A DNA stretch of 32,129 nucleotides from Sphaerisporangium rufum (GTDB lineage: Bacteria > Actinomycetota > Actinomycetes > Streptosporangiales > Streptosporangiaceae), in NCBI RefSeq assembly GCF_016863395.1, contig NZ_BOOU01000108.1:1-32129 (forward strand), written 5' to 3'. The notes below the pieces were generated by a model. It had not been told where the DNA came from, did no database searches, and saw only the letters and a program-made list of their open reading frames with translations. Both the position numbers and the translations under genes were made by a program. Of the stretch, positions 1 to 9,188 are shown one piece after another. Each line of letters opens with the position of its first letter. The stretch's first letter is position 1.

Positions 1-2760
1 CCGCGCTGGACGGCGGCGAGTCCACCGGCGGCCCGGACGGCGGAGTACCGGTCGCCACCGCGGTGTTCAGCACCCCGCCGTTGCCCACGTCCTGCTGCGT
101 GGTGACATACGTGCCCGTACAGGTGGTCGACTGCCCGGGTTGCAGGGTGGTCACCGGACAGGTGATCACCGGCGGGGTACCGGTACCGGTGAACACCGTG
201 TCGGCCACGCTCAACGAGGTCAGTGTGTCGTTACCGGTATTGGTCACCAAGAACGAGTAGGTCACCGTGCGGCCCGCCGACGGCACCGTGGCCGGCGACG
301 CCGTCTTCAGCAAGGTGATGCCGGGCAACTGGGGGGCGGTGACGGTGGCGCTGGAGGGGTTGGAGTTCACCAGCGAACCACCCGGCGGGGTACCCGAGGC
401 GACCGCGGTGTTCGCCACCGTACCGGCGTTGATGTCCGCCTGAGTCACCACGTACGTCGCGGTACAGGTGGTGGCCGCGCCCGGGGCCAGCGTCGACACC
501 GGACACGTGGCCACCGGCGGGGCACCCGTCCCGGAGAACACCGTCTCGGTGACGGCGATGCCGTTCATCGTCCGGTTACCGGTGTTGACGATCGCGAACG
601 AGTAGGTCACCGTCTGGCCGGCCTGGGTCACGGTCGCCGGCGAGGCGGTCTTGCTGAGCGCGAGGCTCGGCGTCGACGGGATCGTCACCGTCGCGCTGGA
701 CGGCGGCGAGTTCACCGGCGGCCCCGACGGCGGAGTACCGGTCGCCACCGCGGTGTTCAGCACCCCGCCGTTCCCCACATCCGGCTGCGTGGTGACATAC
801 GTGCCCGTACAGGTGGTCACCTGGCCCGGTAGCAGCACGCTCACCGGGCAGGTGATCGACGGCGGCGGGCCGGTGCCGGAGAACGCCGTGTCGGCCACGC
901 TCAGCGCGGTCAGCGTGGTGTTACCGGTGTTGGTCACCTGATAGGAGTAGGTCACCGTCCGGCCTGCCGACGGCACCGTGGCCGGCGACGCGGTCTTCAG
1001 CAAGGCCAGGCTGGGCAGCTGAGTGGCGGTGACCGTGGCACTGGAGGGGTTGGAGTTCACCAGCGACCCACCCGGTGGCGTACCCGAGGCCACCGCGGTG
1101 TTCGCCACCGTGCCGGCGTTGATGTCCGCCTGGGTCACCGCGTAGGTGCCGGTGCACGTGGTGGACGCCTGCGGCGCCAGGGTGGTCACCGGGCAGGTGA
1201 CCACCGGCGGCGGTCCCGTCCCGGAGAACACCGTGTCCACCACCGCGATCCCGTTCATCGTCCGGTTACCGGTGTTCACGATCGCGAACGAATAGGTGAC
1301 CGTCTGCCCCACCTGCGTCACGGTCGCCGGTGAGGCGGTCTTGCTCAGCGCGAGGCTCGGCGTCGACGGGATCGTCACCGTCGCGCTGGACGGCGGCGAG
1401 TTCACCGGCGGCCCCGACGGCGGAGTACCGGTCGCCACCGCGGTGTTCAGCACTCCGCCATTGCCCACGTCGGCCTGGGTGGTGACATACGTTCCGGTGC
1501 AGGTGGTCACCTGGCCCGGCTGCAAGGTGGTCACCGGGCAGGTGATCACCGGCGGCGTACCCGTCCCGGTGAACACCGTGTCCGCCACGCTCAACGAGGT
1601 CAACGTGGTGTTACCGGTGTTGGTCACCTGGAACGAGTAGGTCACCGTCCGGCCCGCCGACGGCACGGTGGCCGGCGACGCGGTCTTCAGCAGCGCGAGG
1701 CTGGGCAGCGGGGTGGCGGTGACCGTGGCACTGGAGGGGTTGGAGTTCACCAGCGTCCCACCCGGCGGGGTACCCGAGGCGACCGCGGTGTCGGCCACCG
1801 TGCCGGCGTTGATGTCCGCCTGGGTGACCACGTACGTCGCGGTACACGTGGTGGTCGCGCCCGGTGCCAGGGTGGACACCGGACACGTCGCCACCGGTGG
1901 GGCACCCGTTCCGGAGAACGCCGTCTCGGTGACGGCGATGCCGTTCATCGTCCGGTTGCCGGTGTTCCTGATGGCGAACGAGTAGGTGACCGTCTGGCCG
2001 GCCTGGGTCACGGTCGCCGGCGAGGCGGTCTTGCTGAGCGCGAGGCTCGGCGTCGACGGGATCGTCACCGTCGCGCTGGACGGCGGCGAGTTCACCGGCG
2101 GCCCGGACGGCGGCGTGCCGGTCGCCACCGCGGTGTTCAGTACCCCGCCGTTGCCCACGTCGGCCTGGGTGGTCACGTACGTGCCGGTACAGGTGGTCGA
2201 CTGGCCCGGCGACAGCGTGGTCACCGGGCAGGTGATCACCGGCGGCGTACCCGTCCCGGTGAACACCGTGTCGGCCACGCTCAACGCGGTCAACGTCGTG
2301 TTACCCGTGTTCGTCACCAGGTACGAGTAGGTGACGGTACGGCCGGCCGCCCCCACCTGGGTCGGCGACGCGGTCTTCAGCAGCGCGATGCTCGAGACCG
2401 CGGCGGCGGTCACCGTCACGGTGGACGGGGTGGAGGTGACCGGTGGCCCGGTGGGCGGCGTGCCGGTGGCGACCGCGGTGTTGACGATGGCCCCCGCGTC
2501 CACGTCGGCCTGCGTCACCGCGTAGGACCCGGTGCAGGTGGTGGACTGCCCCGGTGTCAGCGTGGTCACCGGGCAGGTGATCACCGGCGGCGTCCCCGTC
2601 CCGGAGAACGCGGTGTCGGCCGCCGTGACCCCGGTCAGCGTGGTCTCGCCGTTGTTGGTGACCAGGAACGAGTAGGCGATGGCCTGCCCGGCCGCCGTCA
2701 CCGTGCTCGGCGACGCCGTCTTCAGCAGCGTGATCGACGACACCAGCGCGGGCACCACGG
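1..2760 (-). repeat. DUF7507 tandem array with exact 345-bp period and 690-bp higher-order period
   Basis: The conserved codon triplet reading Tyr-Ser-Phe recurs with its middle codon marked by GAG or GAA at plus-strand positions 255, 600, 945, 1290, 1635, 1980, 2325 and 2670. Every step is exactly 345 bp, that is 115 codons with no indel. Units alternate. One type carries ctggaggggttggagttcac (near 350, 1040, 1730) and the other carries ctggacggcggcgagttcac (near 697, 1387, 2077). This gives a dimeric 690-bp higher-order repeat whose same-type copies are almost identical at DNA level. The two N-terminal-most units, near 2325-2760, are more diverged. The array continues past the window edge. 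Confidence 0.9.
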
Positions 2761-5320
2761 TCGAGGTGGTGGCGGTGGAGGTGCCCACCTGGGTCGGGGT
2801 GTCGGCGCTGGCATAGGTGACGGTGGAGCTGTCGACCACCGAGGTGCCGGCCGCGGTGGCGTCCAGGGTCACCTGGAAGGTCACCGAGGTGGACTGTCCG
2901 GGGACCAGCGTGCCGCCGTTGAACGGCCCGGCGCCCACGCCGAGCTGCGCCTGGACGGTGTTGCCGACGAACTCCGCCTGGTCGTCGCCGACCGCGTCGG
3001 TCTTCGGCCCGGCATTCGGCCCGCTGGCGATGACGATGGTCTCCGGGACGTAGGTGGTGTTCGCCGGGATCGGGTCGGCCAGCAGCACGTTGACGGCGTT
3101 GTCGTCGCCGGTGTTGGTCGCGGTGATGGTGTACTGGATCACCGAGCCGGGCCTGGGGGTGCCGCCGCCGACCACCTGGGCGCTCTTGGTGGACTGGATG
3201 TTCGCCTGGTGCAGGTCGATCTGCGTCCAGAACGCCTGCGGCCAGTACGCGTCGCCCACCGTGCTGAAGGTGAACTGCGCCGAGGTGTCGTTGTTCCGGA
3301 ACGCCGACGAGGCATTGATGATGTTGGAGTCGTACCCGAGGGTGTTGGTGTAGGTCGGGTTCCGGTCGGTCACCTGGGTGCCCAGGTTGGCGATGGTGGA
3401 GTTGAAGAAGTTGTCCGCCGGGTGCAGCGCGTCGGTGAGCACGGTCAGCGGCCCGTTGGTGCTCTTGACGCTCAGCGAGTCGCCGACGATGGCGTTGTCA
3501 CCGTCGTAGGCGATCTGGCCGAGCTGCACGTTCACGTTGCCGGTGACCGGCGTCTGGAAGCCGGACAGGGTGATCGTGGTGGCCGGAGTGTTGTTCTGCT
3601 GCTCCAGGAACCCGTCGAAGATGGAGATGTTCCGCAGCGGCAGGTTCGGGTCCCGGTAGGCGACCACCAGCGACCAGCCGCCGAACGCGCCGAGGCCGTC
3701 CGAGCCGCGGGCCACCTGCAGGTTGCCCGCCGCGTAGGTGCCCGGGCCCGCGTTCGACACCAGCGCGGTCACGTCCGCCGAGGCACCGTAGACGATGCCG
3801 GCGGCGGTGACGTTGTCCGGGGTGTCACCGATGTCGCCCGGCGACGCGGTGATCGTCTGGTACGTGGCCGAGCCGGGCACCTTGAGCGAGATCTGGCCGC
3901 GCAGCGCGATGTTGGGGGCGAACCTGTTACCGGCCGGCAGGCCCGGGGTGTCGGTCGTGGTCTGGCTGCGCGCCCCCCAGTACAGGCGCGCGTAGGCGAC
4001 CTGGGCCCCCGGGGTCAGGGTCAGGTCGGCGGTGCTGGAGTTGAACGTCGAGGCGTCGCTGTCCACGTCGACGAAGGTGGCGGCGACGTTGTTGTTCCCG
4101 CTGCCGAAGCGGCGGGTCAGGCAGTCGGCCACCGCGGGCGGGTAGCAGGTGACCAGGGTGTTGCCGGCCCGGGTCACCGAGCCACGGTAGTTGTCCAGGT
4201 ACCGCTGGCCGAAGGTGATCGGCGCTCGCGCCGCCTTGCGGCCCGCACCGGGCACCGACTCGGCCTGGTCCGCCCGGCCGGTACCGGGCCGGGTGGCATC
4301 GGGGCCGCTCCCCGGCTTCCCGGCCGCCGGGCTCCTCGGTTTCGCACCCGTCGCGCCGGCCGGCCCGGCCCCCGGCCCGCTCTTCGCCCCGGCGCTCGAC
4401 GCGGCACCCGGGTCGGCGCTCGTGGCGCCCGGCTTGGCGCTCGTGCCGGCCCCCGGCTCGGCGGCCGGGCCGCTTCCTTGCGCACCGGGCCCAACGGCCG
4501 GCTGCCCGGGGCCCGGTTGCGCGGCGCCCGGCCGGGCGGCGGGCACGGGACGCGCCGGCGCAGCGCCCGGGGTCGCCGGTCCGGCGGCGGGGCCGGCCAT
4601 CGGGCCGGTACCGGTCGCCTTGCCCGGCCCGGTGCTCGTTCCCGCCGCGGGCTTCGCGGACGTTCCCGCCGCGGGCTTCGCGGACGTGCCGGTGACCGGC
4701 GACGTGGCCGCACCGGCGCCCGGGCGGGCCGCCGCCTTCGAGCTCGCCACGGCCTTCGGGGCCGCCGCCTTCGACGCCGGGCCGGCGGTGACCGGCGGCT
4801 TCGGCGTGCCGTGGGCGGTGCCACCCGCCTTGTCCTTCTCCTGGCAGGTCCGGCCGGCGGTGGTGTCCAGGGTCGGGATGGAGAACTCACCGGCGGGCGG
4901 CCGGATGGCGTAGCTGATCCGGACCGCGTGCCCGGCGGGCACGTCGCCGGTCCAGCGGAGCACCGGCTTCTCATAGCTCAGGGTGCCCGCGCTCGCCCGG
5001 GCGCCGGCCAGGGCCGCCTGGCCTGGCACCGCGCCGAGGTCCTGACCGAAGCCCGCGTCCCGCGCGTCGGCCCGGCCGGGGTTGGCCAGCCGCACGGTGA
5101 CGGCGACCCGGTCGCCGTCCGGTCGCAGTTCCCGGGTGAGGGTCAGTGCCGGGCCGGTCCGGTCCGGGCCGCAGTCGATGACGAACGACGGATCGATTCG
5201 GCCGGCGGGCGCGGCGGCGGCCGCCGGATGCGCCACCGAGGTCAGCCCGACCGCACCGGCCAAGAATCCGGACAATACTCTGCAGAATCCACGCCGCTGC
5301 GTATACGCCAGGACCAGCAA
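1..5320 (-). CDS. Giant secreted DUF11/DUF7507 tandem-repeat surface protein, C-terminus outside the window
   Basis: The minus-strand frame is open for 1773 codons and has no stop before the window edge. An in-frame stop lies at 5396-5398. I choose TTG at 5320 because GGGAGG sits 6 bases before it; no ATG or GTG is available in frame. Residues 1-38 look like a signal peptide (RRGFCR, then a hydrophobic run ending in an Ala-rich stretch). Residues about 39-160 form a beta-type domain. About 160-370 is a Pro/Ala/Gly/Lys low-complexity linker. About 370-715 resembles the domain that often precedes DUF11 repeats, with motifs LYWGAR and [11 protein letters not shown]. About 715-860 is a DUF11-like domain ([18 protein letters not shown]). 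From about 860 on there are 115-residue DUF7507-type repeats with motifs [17 protein letters not shown] and PVTTL.PGQSTTC. The role is probably an extracellular or wall-associated stalk; this is inference. Any sorting signal or membrane anchor would lie outside the window. Confidence 0.85.
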   Translation of the reverse strand, partial: MLVLAYTQRRGFCRVLSGFLAGAVGLTSVAHPAAAAAPAGRIDPSFVIDCGPDRTGPALTLTRELRPDGDRVAVTVRLANPGRADARDAGFGQDLGAVPGQAALAGARASAGTLSYEKPVLRWTGDVPAGHAVRISYAIRPPAGEFSIPTLDTTAGRTCQEKDKAGGTAHGTPKPPVTAGPASKAAAPKAVASSKAAARPGAGAATSPVTGTSAKPAAGTSAKPAAGTSTGPGKATGTGPMAGPAAGPATPGAAPARPVPAARPGAAQPGPGQPAVGPGAQGSGPAAEPGAGTSAKPGATSADPGAASSAGAKSGPGAGPAGATGAKPRSPAAGKPGSGPDATRPGTGRADQAESVPGAGRKAARAPITFGQRYLDNYRGSVTRAGNTLVTCYPPAVADCLTRRFGSGNNNVAATFVDVDSDASTFNSSTADLTLTPGAQVAYARLYWGARSQTTTDTPGLPAGNRFAPNIALRGQISLKVPGSATYQTITASPGDIGDTPDNVTAAGIVYGASADVTALVSNAGPGTYAAGNLQVARGSDGLGAFGGWSLVVAYRDPNLPLRNISIFDGFLEQQNNTPATTITLSGFQTPVTGNVNVQLGQIAYDGDNAIVGDSLSVKSTNGPLTVLTDALHPADNFFNSTIANLGTQVTDRNPTYTNTLGYDSNIINASSAFRNNDTSAQFTFSTVGDAYWPQAFWTQIDLHQANIQSTKSAQVVGGGTPRPGSVIQYTITATNTGDDNAVNVLLADPIPANTTYVPETIVIASGPNAGPKTDAVGDDQAEFVGNTVQAQLGVGAGPFNGGTLVPGQSTSVTFQVTLDATAAGTSVVDSSTVTYASADTPTQVGTSTATTSTVVPALVSSITLLKTASPSTVTAAGQAIAYSFLVTNNGETTLTGVTAADTAFSGTGTPPVITCPVTTLTPGQSTTCTGSYAVTQADVDAGAIVNTAVATGTPPTGPPVTSTPSTVTVTAAAVSSIALLKTASPTQVGAAGRTVTYSYLVTNTGNTTLTALSVADTVFTGTGTPPVITCPVTTLSPGQSTTCTGTYVTTQADVGNGGVLNTAVATGTPPSGPPVNSPPSSATVTIPSTPSLALSKTASPATVTQAGQTVTYSFAIRNTGNRTMNGIAVTETAFSGTGAPPVATCPVSTLAPGATTTCTATYVVTQADINAGTVADTAVASGTPPGGTLVNSNPSSATVTATPLPSLALLKTASPATVPSAGRTVTYSFQVTNTGNTTLTSLSVADTVFTGTGTPPVITCPVTTLQPGQVTTCTGTYVTTQADVGNGGVLNTAVATGTPPSGPPVNSPPSSATVTIPSTPSLALSKTASPATVTQVGQTVTYSFAIVNTGNRTMNGIAVVDTVFSGTGPPPVVTCPVTTLAPQASTTCTGTYAVTQADINAGTVANTAVASGTPPGGSLVNSNPSSATVTATQLPSLALLKTASPATVPSAGRTVTYSYQVTNTGNTTLTALSVADTAFSGTGPPPSITCPVSVLLPGQVTTCTGTYVTTQPDVGNGGVLNTAVATGTPPSGPPVNSPPSSATVTIPSTPSLALSKTASPATVTQAGQTVTYSFAIVNTGNRTMNGIAVTETVFSGTGAPPVATCPVSTLAPGAATTCTATYVVTQADINAGTVANTAVASGTPPGGSLVNSNPSSATVTAPQLPGITLLKTASPATVPSAGRTVTYSFLVTNTGNDTLTSLSVADTVFTGTGTPPVITCPVTTLQPGQSTTCTGTYVTTQQDVGNGGVLNTAVATGTPPSGPPVDSPPSSA
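4638..4685 (-). repeat. 24-bp perfect tandem duplication in the linker of the repeat protein
   Basis: Two adjacent identical 24-bp units start at 4638 and 4662. On the minus strand they encode a Ser-Ala-Lys-Pro-Ala-Ala-Gly-Thr octapeptide twice. The duplication lies within the low-complexity Pro/Ala/Lys/Gly linker and preserves the frame. Confidence 0.85.
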
Positions 5321-5764
5321 AACCGACCTCCCGGGCCCATCCGGCAAAAAAGCCGAATCGTCTGACGGGGGGTTTCGCTGTACGACCCGGCATGATCACC
5401 ACCGAGACGCTGGAAAGATAACCGGTCCCCGAGGAGCTGAAACATCCGCAGAATTACCCGGTGACAGCCCGTGCCAGCATTTGACGAGCGGCTCGGAGAT
5501 ATCCGATTTCATGCGGTTTTCCGCGTAAATCCAGCAACGCCGACAAACCTAATAAGTCTGATATTCCATAGAGCCGTGCCGGGGTGGAGCCGGCACCGCT
5601 CCCGGCCACGCGTGTCCGGCGGCCCGCGATGGGCGCGCCCGGCCGCCCCCGCCCAGCGCGACGCCGGCCCGGCCGGTGGCGGCCAGAGGTCCGGAGGGCG
5701 GTGGCCAGGGGTCCGGAGGGCGGTGGCGAACGAGGGCCGAGGGTCCGGCGTTGCGGTGCGGCCG

Positions 5765-5779
5765 GTTCATCGGGTGAAC
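5765..5779. promoter_or_regulatory. Inverted repeat GTTCA-N5-TGAAC upstream of larE
   Basis: This is a perfect 5-bp-arm inverted repeat with a 5-base centre, about 80 bp before the larE start. Its size and place fit a repressor or activator site. No regulator gene is adjacent, so the assignment is weak. Confidence 0.25.
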
Positions 5780-5792
5780 TGGCAGCGGCGGC

Positions 5793-5806
5793 GATCCGTG
5801 CGGATC
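5793..5806. promoter_or_regulatory. Inverted repeat GATCCG-TG-CGGATC upstream of larE
   Basis: This is a perfect 6-bp-arm inverted repeat with a 2-base centre, about 54 bp before the larE ATG. With the neighbouring GTTCA/TGAAC repeat it may form an operator or a leader hairpin. There is no direct evidence for either. Confidence 0.3.
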
Positions 5807-5859
5807 CCACCTCAAGCCGCTGATACCCGCGCTCCCCTCGACCCCAGGAGGAAGACCGC

Positions 5860-6726
5860 ATGAGCCCCGAAGCGGCTCCCATGCTGACCGGAGCCGCCGC
5901 GGCCGACGCCGGCCGCGTCGCGGCCCTGCTGGCGGGCACCGCCCCGCTCGGCGTGGCCTTCTCCGGCGGCGTCGACTCCTCCCTGCTCCTCGCGCTGGCC
6001 GTCCGGACGCTCGGCCCCGGCCAGGTGGTCGCCGTCCTCGGCGTCTCCCCCAGCCTGGCGGCGGACGAGCGGCTGGCCGCGCACGACGTGGCCGCCTTCG
6101 TCGGCGCCCGGGTCGTCGAGGTCACCACGCATGAAGGCGACATCGCCGCCTACCGGGCCAACGGCCCGGACCGCTGCTTCCACTGCAAGGACGAGCTGTT
6201 CACCCGGATCTCCGACGAGGTGGTCACCCGGTACGGCCTGGCGACGGTGGCGTACGGAGAGAACGCCGACGACGCCCGGCGCCCGGACCGGCCCGGCCAC
6301 CGGGCCGCGTCCGAGCACCGGGTGCTGCGCCCGCTGGCCGAGGCCGGCCTGGACAAGGCGGCGGTCCGGCGGCTGGCCCGCGCCCTCGCCCTGCCCTGCG
6401 CGGACAAGCCGGCCGCGCCATGCCTGGCCTCCCGCATCCCGCACTTCGCCGAGGTCTCCCCCGGCAAGCTGGCCCAGATCGAGCGGGCCGAGAAGGCGCT
6501 GCGCGACCTCGGCTTCGCCGACTGCCGGGTCCGCCACCACGGCGACGTGGCGCGCATCGAGGTGCCGCTCGCCGACCTGCCGCGGATCGTCGGCGGCGAG
6601 CTCCGGGCCGCGGTGCGGGACGCGGTGCGCGCCGCCGGGTTCCGCACGGTGGCCGTCGACCTGGGCGGCATCCAGTCCGGCGCCTTCACGCTCCCCCTGG
6701 TGGACGCCGCCGGGGAGGCCCGGTGA
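5860..6726 (+). CDS. larE: ATP-dependent sacrificial sulfur transferase LarE
   Basis: The protein has 288 residues, the normal length for LarE. It belongs to the PP-loop ATP-pyrophosphatase superfamily, with SGGVDSS at residues 35-41. In the nickel-pincer nucleotide pathway, LarE adenylates the carboxylates of the LarB product and converts them to thiocarboxylates using sulfur from its own cysteine. Cys188, in PCLASRI, lies where the sacrificial cysteine of Lactiplantibacillus plantarum LarE (Cys176) is found. Other cysteines are at 106 and 109 (CFHC) and at 180. I do not see the three-cysteine cluster expected of the [4Fe-4S] LarE variant. The start has an ideal AGGAGG at 5846-5851 with an 8-base spacer. 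The stop overlaps the larB start as GTGA, so the two are translationally coupled. Confidence 0.9.
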   Translation: MSPEAAPMLTGAAAADAGRVAALLAGTAPLGVAFSGGVDSSLLLALAVRTLGPGQVVAVLGVSPSLAADERLAAHDVAAFVGARVVEVTTHEGDIAAYRANGPDRCFHCKDELFTRISDEVVTRYGLATVAYGENADDARRPDRPGHRAASEHRVLRPLAEAGLDKAAVRRLARALALPCADKPAAPCLASRIPHFAEVSPGKLAQIERAEKALRDLGFADCRVRHHGDVARIEVPLADLPRIVGGELRAAVRDAVRAAGFRTVAVDLGGIQSGAFTLPLVDAAGEAR

Positions 6727-7403
6727 CCGGCGGCTGGACCCCGCCGGAGGCCCTCGCCGCCTACGCCGAGCTCGACCATGACCGGGCCGGCCGCCGGGGA
6801 TATCCGGAGGCGGTGTACTGCGAGGGAAAGACCCCGGCGCAGGTCGCGGGCATCGCCGCCGCGGTCCGGGACCGCGGTGCCACCGCGCTGTTCACCCGGG
6901 CCGCCGCCGGGCACGCCGCGGCGGTGCTCGGCGAGCTGCCGGACGCCCGCCACGACCCCGACGCCCGGCTGCTGGCCTGGCCGCCGGAGCCGCCCGCGCC
7001 GAGCGGCGGCCGGGTGGTGGTCGTCGCGGCCGGCACCTCCGACCTGCCGGTGGCCCGCGAGGCGCTGCTGACCGCGACCTACCTGGGCCGGGAGTGCGAG
7101 CTGGTCGTCGACGTCGGGGTGGCCGGACTGCACCGGGTGCTGGCCCGGCTGGAGCTGCTGCGCTCGGCCCGCGCAGTGGTGGTCGCCGCGGGGATGGACG
7201 GCGCGCTGCCGAGCGTGGTGGCCGGGCTGGTCGCGGCGCCGGTCGTCGCGGTACCGACGTCGGTGGGGTACGGCGCCGCGTTCGGCGGGCTGGCGCCGCT
7301 GCTGACCATGCTCAACGCCTGCGCGCCGGGGGTCGCGGTGGTCAACATCGACAACGGCTACGGCGCCGGGCACCTGGCCGCGCAGATCGCCGCCCCCGCC
7401 TAG
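6723..7403 (+). CDS. larB: Pyridinium-3,5-biscarboxylic acid mononucleotide synthase LarB
   Basis: The protein has 226 residues from GTG at 6723. This start overlaps the larE stop (GTGA) and gives the usual LarB beginning (PPEALAAYAELDHDRAGRR). The longer frame that starts further upstream overlaps larE and is not used. LarB carboxylates and hydrolyses nicotinic acid adenine dinucleotide, the first step of nickel-pincer nucleotide synthesis. The C-terminal half is a PurE/AIR-carboxylase-like domain: VVVVAAGTSDLPVAREA, VVDVGVAGLHRVL, VVVAAGMDGALPSVVAGL, VPTSVGYGAAFGG and NIDNGYGAG. The N-terminal half has the family motif EAVYCEGKTPAQV. No larC (nickel insertion) or larA (racemase) follows, so these must be elsewhere if the pathway is complete. 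Confidence 0.9.
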   Translation: MTGGWTPPEALAAYAELDHDRAGRRGYPEAVYCEGKTPAQVAGIAAAVRDRGATALFTRAAAGHAAAVLGELPDARHDPDARLLAWPPEPPAPSGGRVVVVAAGTSDLPVAREALLTATYLGRECELVVDVGVAGLHRVLARLELLRSARAVVVAAGMDGALPSVVAGLVAAPVVAVPTSVGYGAAFGGLAPLLTMLNACAPGVAVVNIDNGYGAGHLAAQIAAPA

Positions 7404-7436
7404 CGCCGGATGCGGAGCAAGATTTTTCGAATGCTC

Positions 7437-7463
7437 GGTCGATATGACGGCCGGCCCTTCGTC
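7437..7463 (+). promoter_or_regulatory. Candidate ECF42-type promoter before the DGPF gene
   Basis: GGTCGA at 7437-7442 is followed, after 17 bases, by CGTC at 7460-7463. The published ECF42 promoter pattern, as I recall it, is TGTCGA near -35 and CGA/TC near -10, so five of six -35 bases match. Transcription would start near 7470, giving a leader of about 45 bases with GGAGA before the ATG. This fits autoregulation by the ECF42 sigma factor encoded in the same operon. Confidence 0.45.
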
Positions 7464-7513
7464 GTGGTGTCGTAGGAAGCGTGCCCCCGGGCACTTACGA
7501 ACGGAGAACCACC

Positions 7514-7861
7514 ATGAAGTACATGCTGCTCATCTACTCCGCCACCGTCGAGCCGGGCTGCGAGGGCCCGGAGGACCCCGCCACCTTCGAGGAGTGGATG
7601 GCCTACGACAAGGCCGTCCACGAGGCCGGCATCCACGTCTCGGGGCACTCGCTGGCCGACCTGACCACCGCCACCACCGTCCAGGTCGCGGGCGGCGAGC
7701 GCAGCGTCACCGACGGGCCGTTCGCCGAGACCCGGGAGATCCTCGGCGGCTACTACGTCATCGACGTGCCGGACCTGGACGTCGCCCTCGACTGGGCCGC
7801 GCGCTGCCCCGGATCGCGGGGCGGCGGGGCGGTCGTGGTCCGGCCGGTCGCCGAGTTCTGA
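7514..7861 (+). CDS. YCII/DGPF domain protein, ECF42 partner
   Basis: This 115-residue cytoplasmic protein starts at MKYMLLIYSA, a hallmark of the YCII-related DGPF family, and contains DGPFAETREILGGYYVIDV. ATG at 7514 is chosen over the upstream in-frame ATG at 7481 because GGAGA lies 6 bases before it and homologues begin with MKYM/MRYM. DGPF proteins are the usual neighbours and regulatory targets of ECF42 sigma factors; their biochemical role is not established. The gene ends one base before the sigma factor ATG, so the two are cotranscribed. The C-terminal part is Gly-rich (SRGGGAVVVRPV), slightly unlike the usual tail. Confidence 0.85.
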   Translation: MKYMLLIYSATVEPGCEGPEDPATFEEWMAYDKAVHEAGIHVSGHSLADLTTATTVQVAGGERSVTDGPFAETREILGGYYVIDVPDLDVALDWAARCPGSRGGGAVVVRPVAEF

Positions 7862-7862
7862 G

Positions 7863-9188
7863 ATGAGCGGCGAGCGAGGCGACGCCGGCCGGGCCGTTCC
7901 GCCGAAGCCGCCGGGGACACCGGAGCCGGCGGCCGCACCGGCCGAGGCGTCGGTGGTGGCGGTGTTCCGCGAGGAGCACGGCCGGCTGCTCGCCTCGCTC
8001 GCCGGCCGGTTCGGCGACCTGGACCTGGCCGAGGAGGTCGCCGCGGACGCCATCGAGGCGGCGCTGACCCGCTGGCCGGTTGACGGCGTGCCGGACCGGC
8101 CGGGCGCGTGGCTGCTGACCACCGCCCGGCGCAAGGCCATCGACCGGCTGCGCCGCGACCAGGCGTACGCCGCCCGGCTGGCCGCGCTGCACCTGGAGGC
8201 GGAGCGGGCCACCGCGCCCGCCCCGTCCCTGGACGGGGAGCTGCCCGACGAGCGCCTGCAGCTCTTCTTCACCTGCGCGCACCCGGCGCTGGCCGCCGAG
8301 GACCGCGCGGCGCTGACCCTGCGCTGCCTGGCCGGCCTGACGACCCCCGAGGTCGCCCGGGCCTTCCTGGTCCCGCCCGCGACGATGGCGCAGCGCATCG
8401 TCCGGGCGAAGCGGAAGATCCGGCAGGCGCGCATCCCGTTCCGGGTGCCCGGACTCGACGAGCTGCCGGAGCGGCTGCCGGGCGTGCTCCAGGTCATCTA
8501 CTCGATCTTCACCGAGGGGTACGCGGCCAGCGCGGGCCCTGACCTGCAACGGCCGGCGCTGGCCGGGGAGGCCGTCCGGCTGGCCCGGATCCTGCGCCGG
8601 CTGATGCCCGCCGAGCGGGAGGTGGCCGGGCTGCTGGCGTTGATGCTGCTGGTGCACGCCCGGCGTGACGCGCGGACCGGTCCGCACGGCGAGCCGGTGC
8701 TGCTCGGCGACCAGGACCGGGCCCGCTGGGACCGCTCGATGATCGACGAAGGCCGCGGCCTGGTGGTGGCCGCGCTGACCGGCGGGCCACCGGGCCCGTA
8801 CGGGGTGCAGGCGGCGATCGCCGCGCTGCACGGCGAGGCCGATGACGTGGCGTCCACCGACTGGCCGCAGGTGGTGAAGCTGTACGACGTGCTGCTCGGC
8901 CTGACGCCGTCCCCGGTGGTGGCGGTCAACCGGGCGGTGGCGGTGGCCATGCGCGACGGCGCCGAGGCCGGGCTGGCGCTGCTGGACGGGCTGGCCGGCG
9001 AGCCACGGCTGCGCGGCCACCACCCCTACCCGGCGGCCCGGGCCGAGCTGCTGGCCCGGCTCGGCCGGCGCGGGGAGGCCGCCGCGGCCTTCCGGGAGGC
9101 GCTGGACCTGGCCGGCACCGAACCCGAGCGCGCCTTCCTGCGTCACCGCCTGGCCGACGTCGCCCCCGACCCGCCCGACCGAGTGTGA
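7863..9188 (+). CDS. ECF42-group RNA polymerase sigma factor with DUF6596 and TPR-like C-terminal extension
   Basis: The protein has 441 residues, more than twice a minimal ECF sigma factor. Residues about 30-105 form sigma region 2 (VVAVFREEHGRLLASLAGRF, then WLLTTARRKAIDRLRRD). LQLFFTCAHPAL and the following stretch to about 195 form region 4 (LTTPEVARAFLVPPATMAQRI, then RAKRKIRQARIPF). Residues about 205-305 match the DUF6596 pattern (LQVIYSIFTEGYAAS, LMLLVHARRDAR, WDRSMIDEG). The rest is helical and TPR-like (YPAARAELLARLGRRGEAAAAFREAL). In this group the C-terminal extension replaces a classical anti-sigma factor as the activity control. The gene lies directly after the DGPF gene and probably shares its promoter. 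The Pro/Ala-rich first 25 residues could be an over-long start. Confidence 0.88.
   Translation: MSGERGDAGRAVPPKPPGTPEPAAAPAEASVVAVFREEHGRLLASLAGRFGDLDLAEEVAADAIEAALTRWPVDGVPDRPGAWLLTTARRKAIDRLRRDQAYAARLAALHLEAERATAPAPSLDGELPDERLQLFFTCAHPALAAEDRAALTLRCLAGLTTPEVARAFLVPPATMAQRIVRAKRKIRQARIPFRVPGLDELPERLPGVLQVIYSIFTEGYAASAGPDLQRPALAGEAVRLARILRRLMPAEREVAGLLALMLLVHARRDARTGPHGEPVLLGDQDRARWDRSMIDEGRGLVVAALTGGPPGPYGVQAAIAALHGEADDVASTDWPQVVKLYDVLLGLTPSPVVAVNRAVAVAMRDGAEAGLALLDGLAGEPRLRGHHPYPAARAELLARLGRRGEAAAAFREALDLAGTEPERAFLRHRLADVAPDPPDRV

Larger units (their letters stand above)
5321..5859. other. Divergent intergenic region between the repeat protein and larE
   Basis: This is about 540 bp with no convincing gene. 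The stretch 5495-5580 is clearly more AT-rich than its surroundings and is the best place for the leftward promoter, but I could not assign -35/-10 boxes with confidence. A 22-bp spaced duplication of gtccggagggcggtggc starts at 5689 and 5711. Two inverted repeats, listed separately, lie just before larE. The open frames here (for example 5471-5863 plus) show no domain or start signal. Confidence 0.6.

Noticed and set aside
1-2760. CRISPR-like spacing of direct repeats
   Set aside because: The 345-bp periodicity is coding, in frame, and matches a known protein repeat. Repeat length and spacing do not fit a CRISPR array.
3209-5365. 718-aa plus-strand open frame
   Set aside because: It lies antisense to the repeat protein, is Arg/Gly-rich low complexity, has no domain, and is explained by GC-rich codon use on the real strand.
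5481-5509. TTGACG as a -35 box for larE
   Set aside because: No acceptable -10 lies 16-19 bases downstream, and it is almost 400 bp from the gene.
5471-5863. 130-aa plus-strand frame ending inside the larE start
   Set aside because: There is no ribosome-binding site or domain, and it crosses a local 22-bp repeat. It is treated as intergenic.
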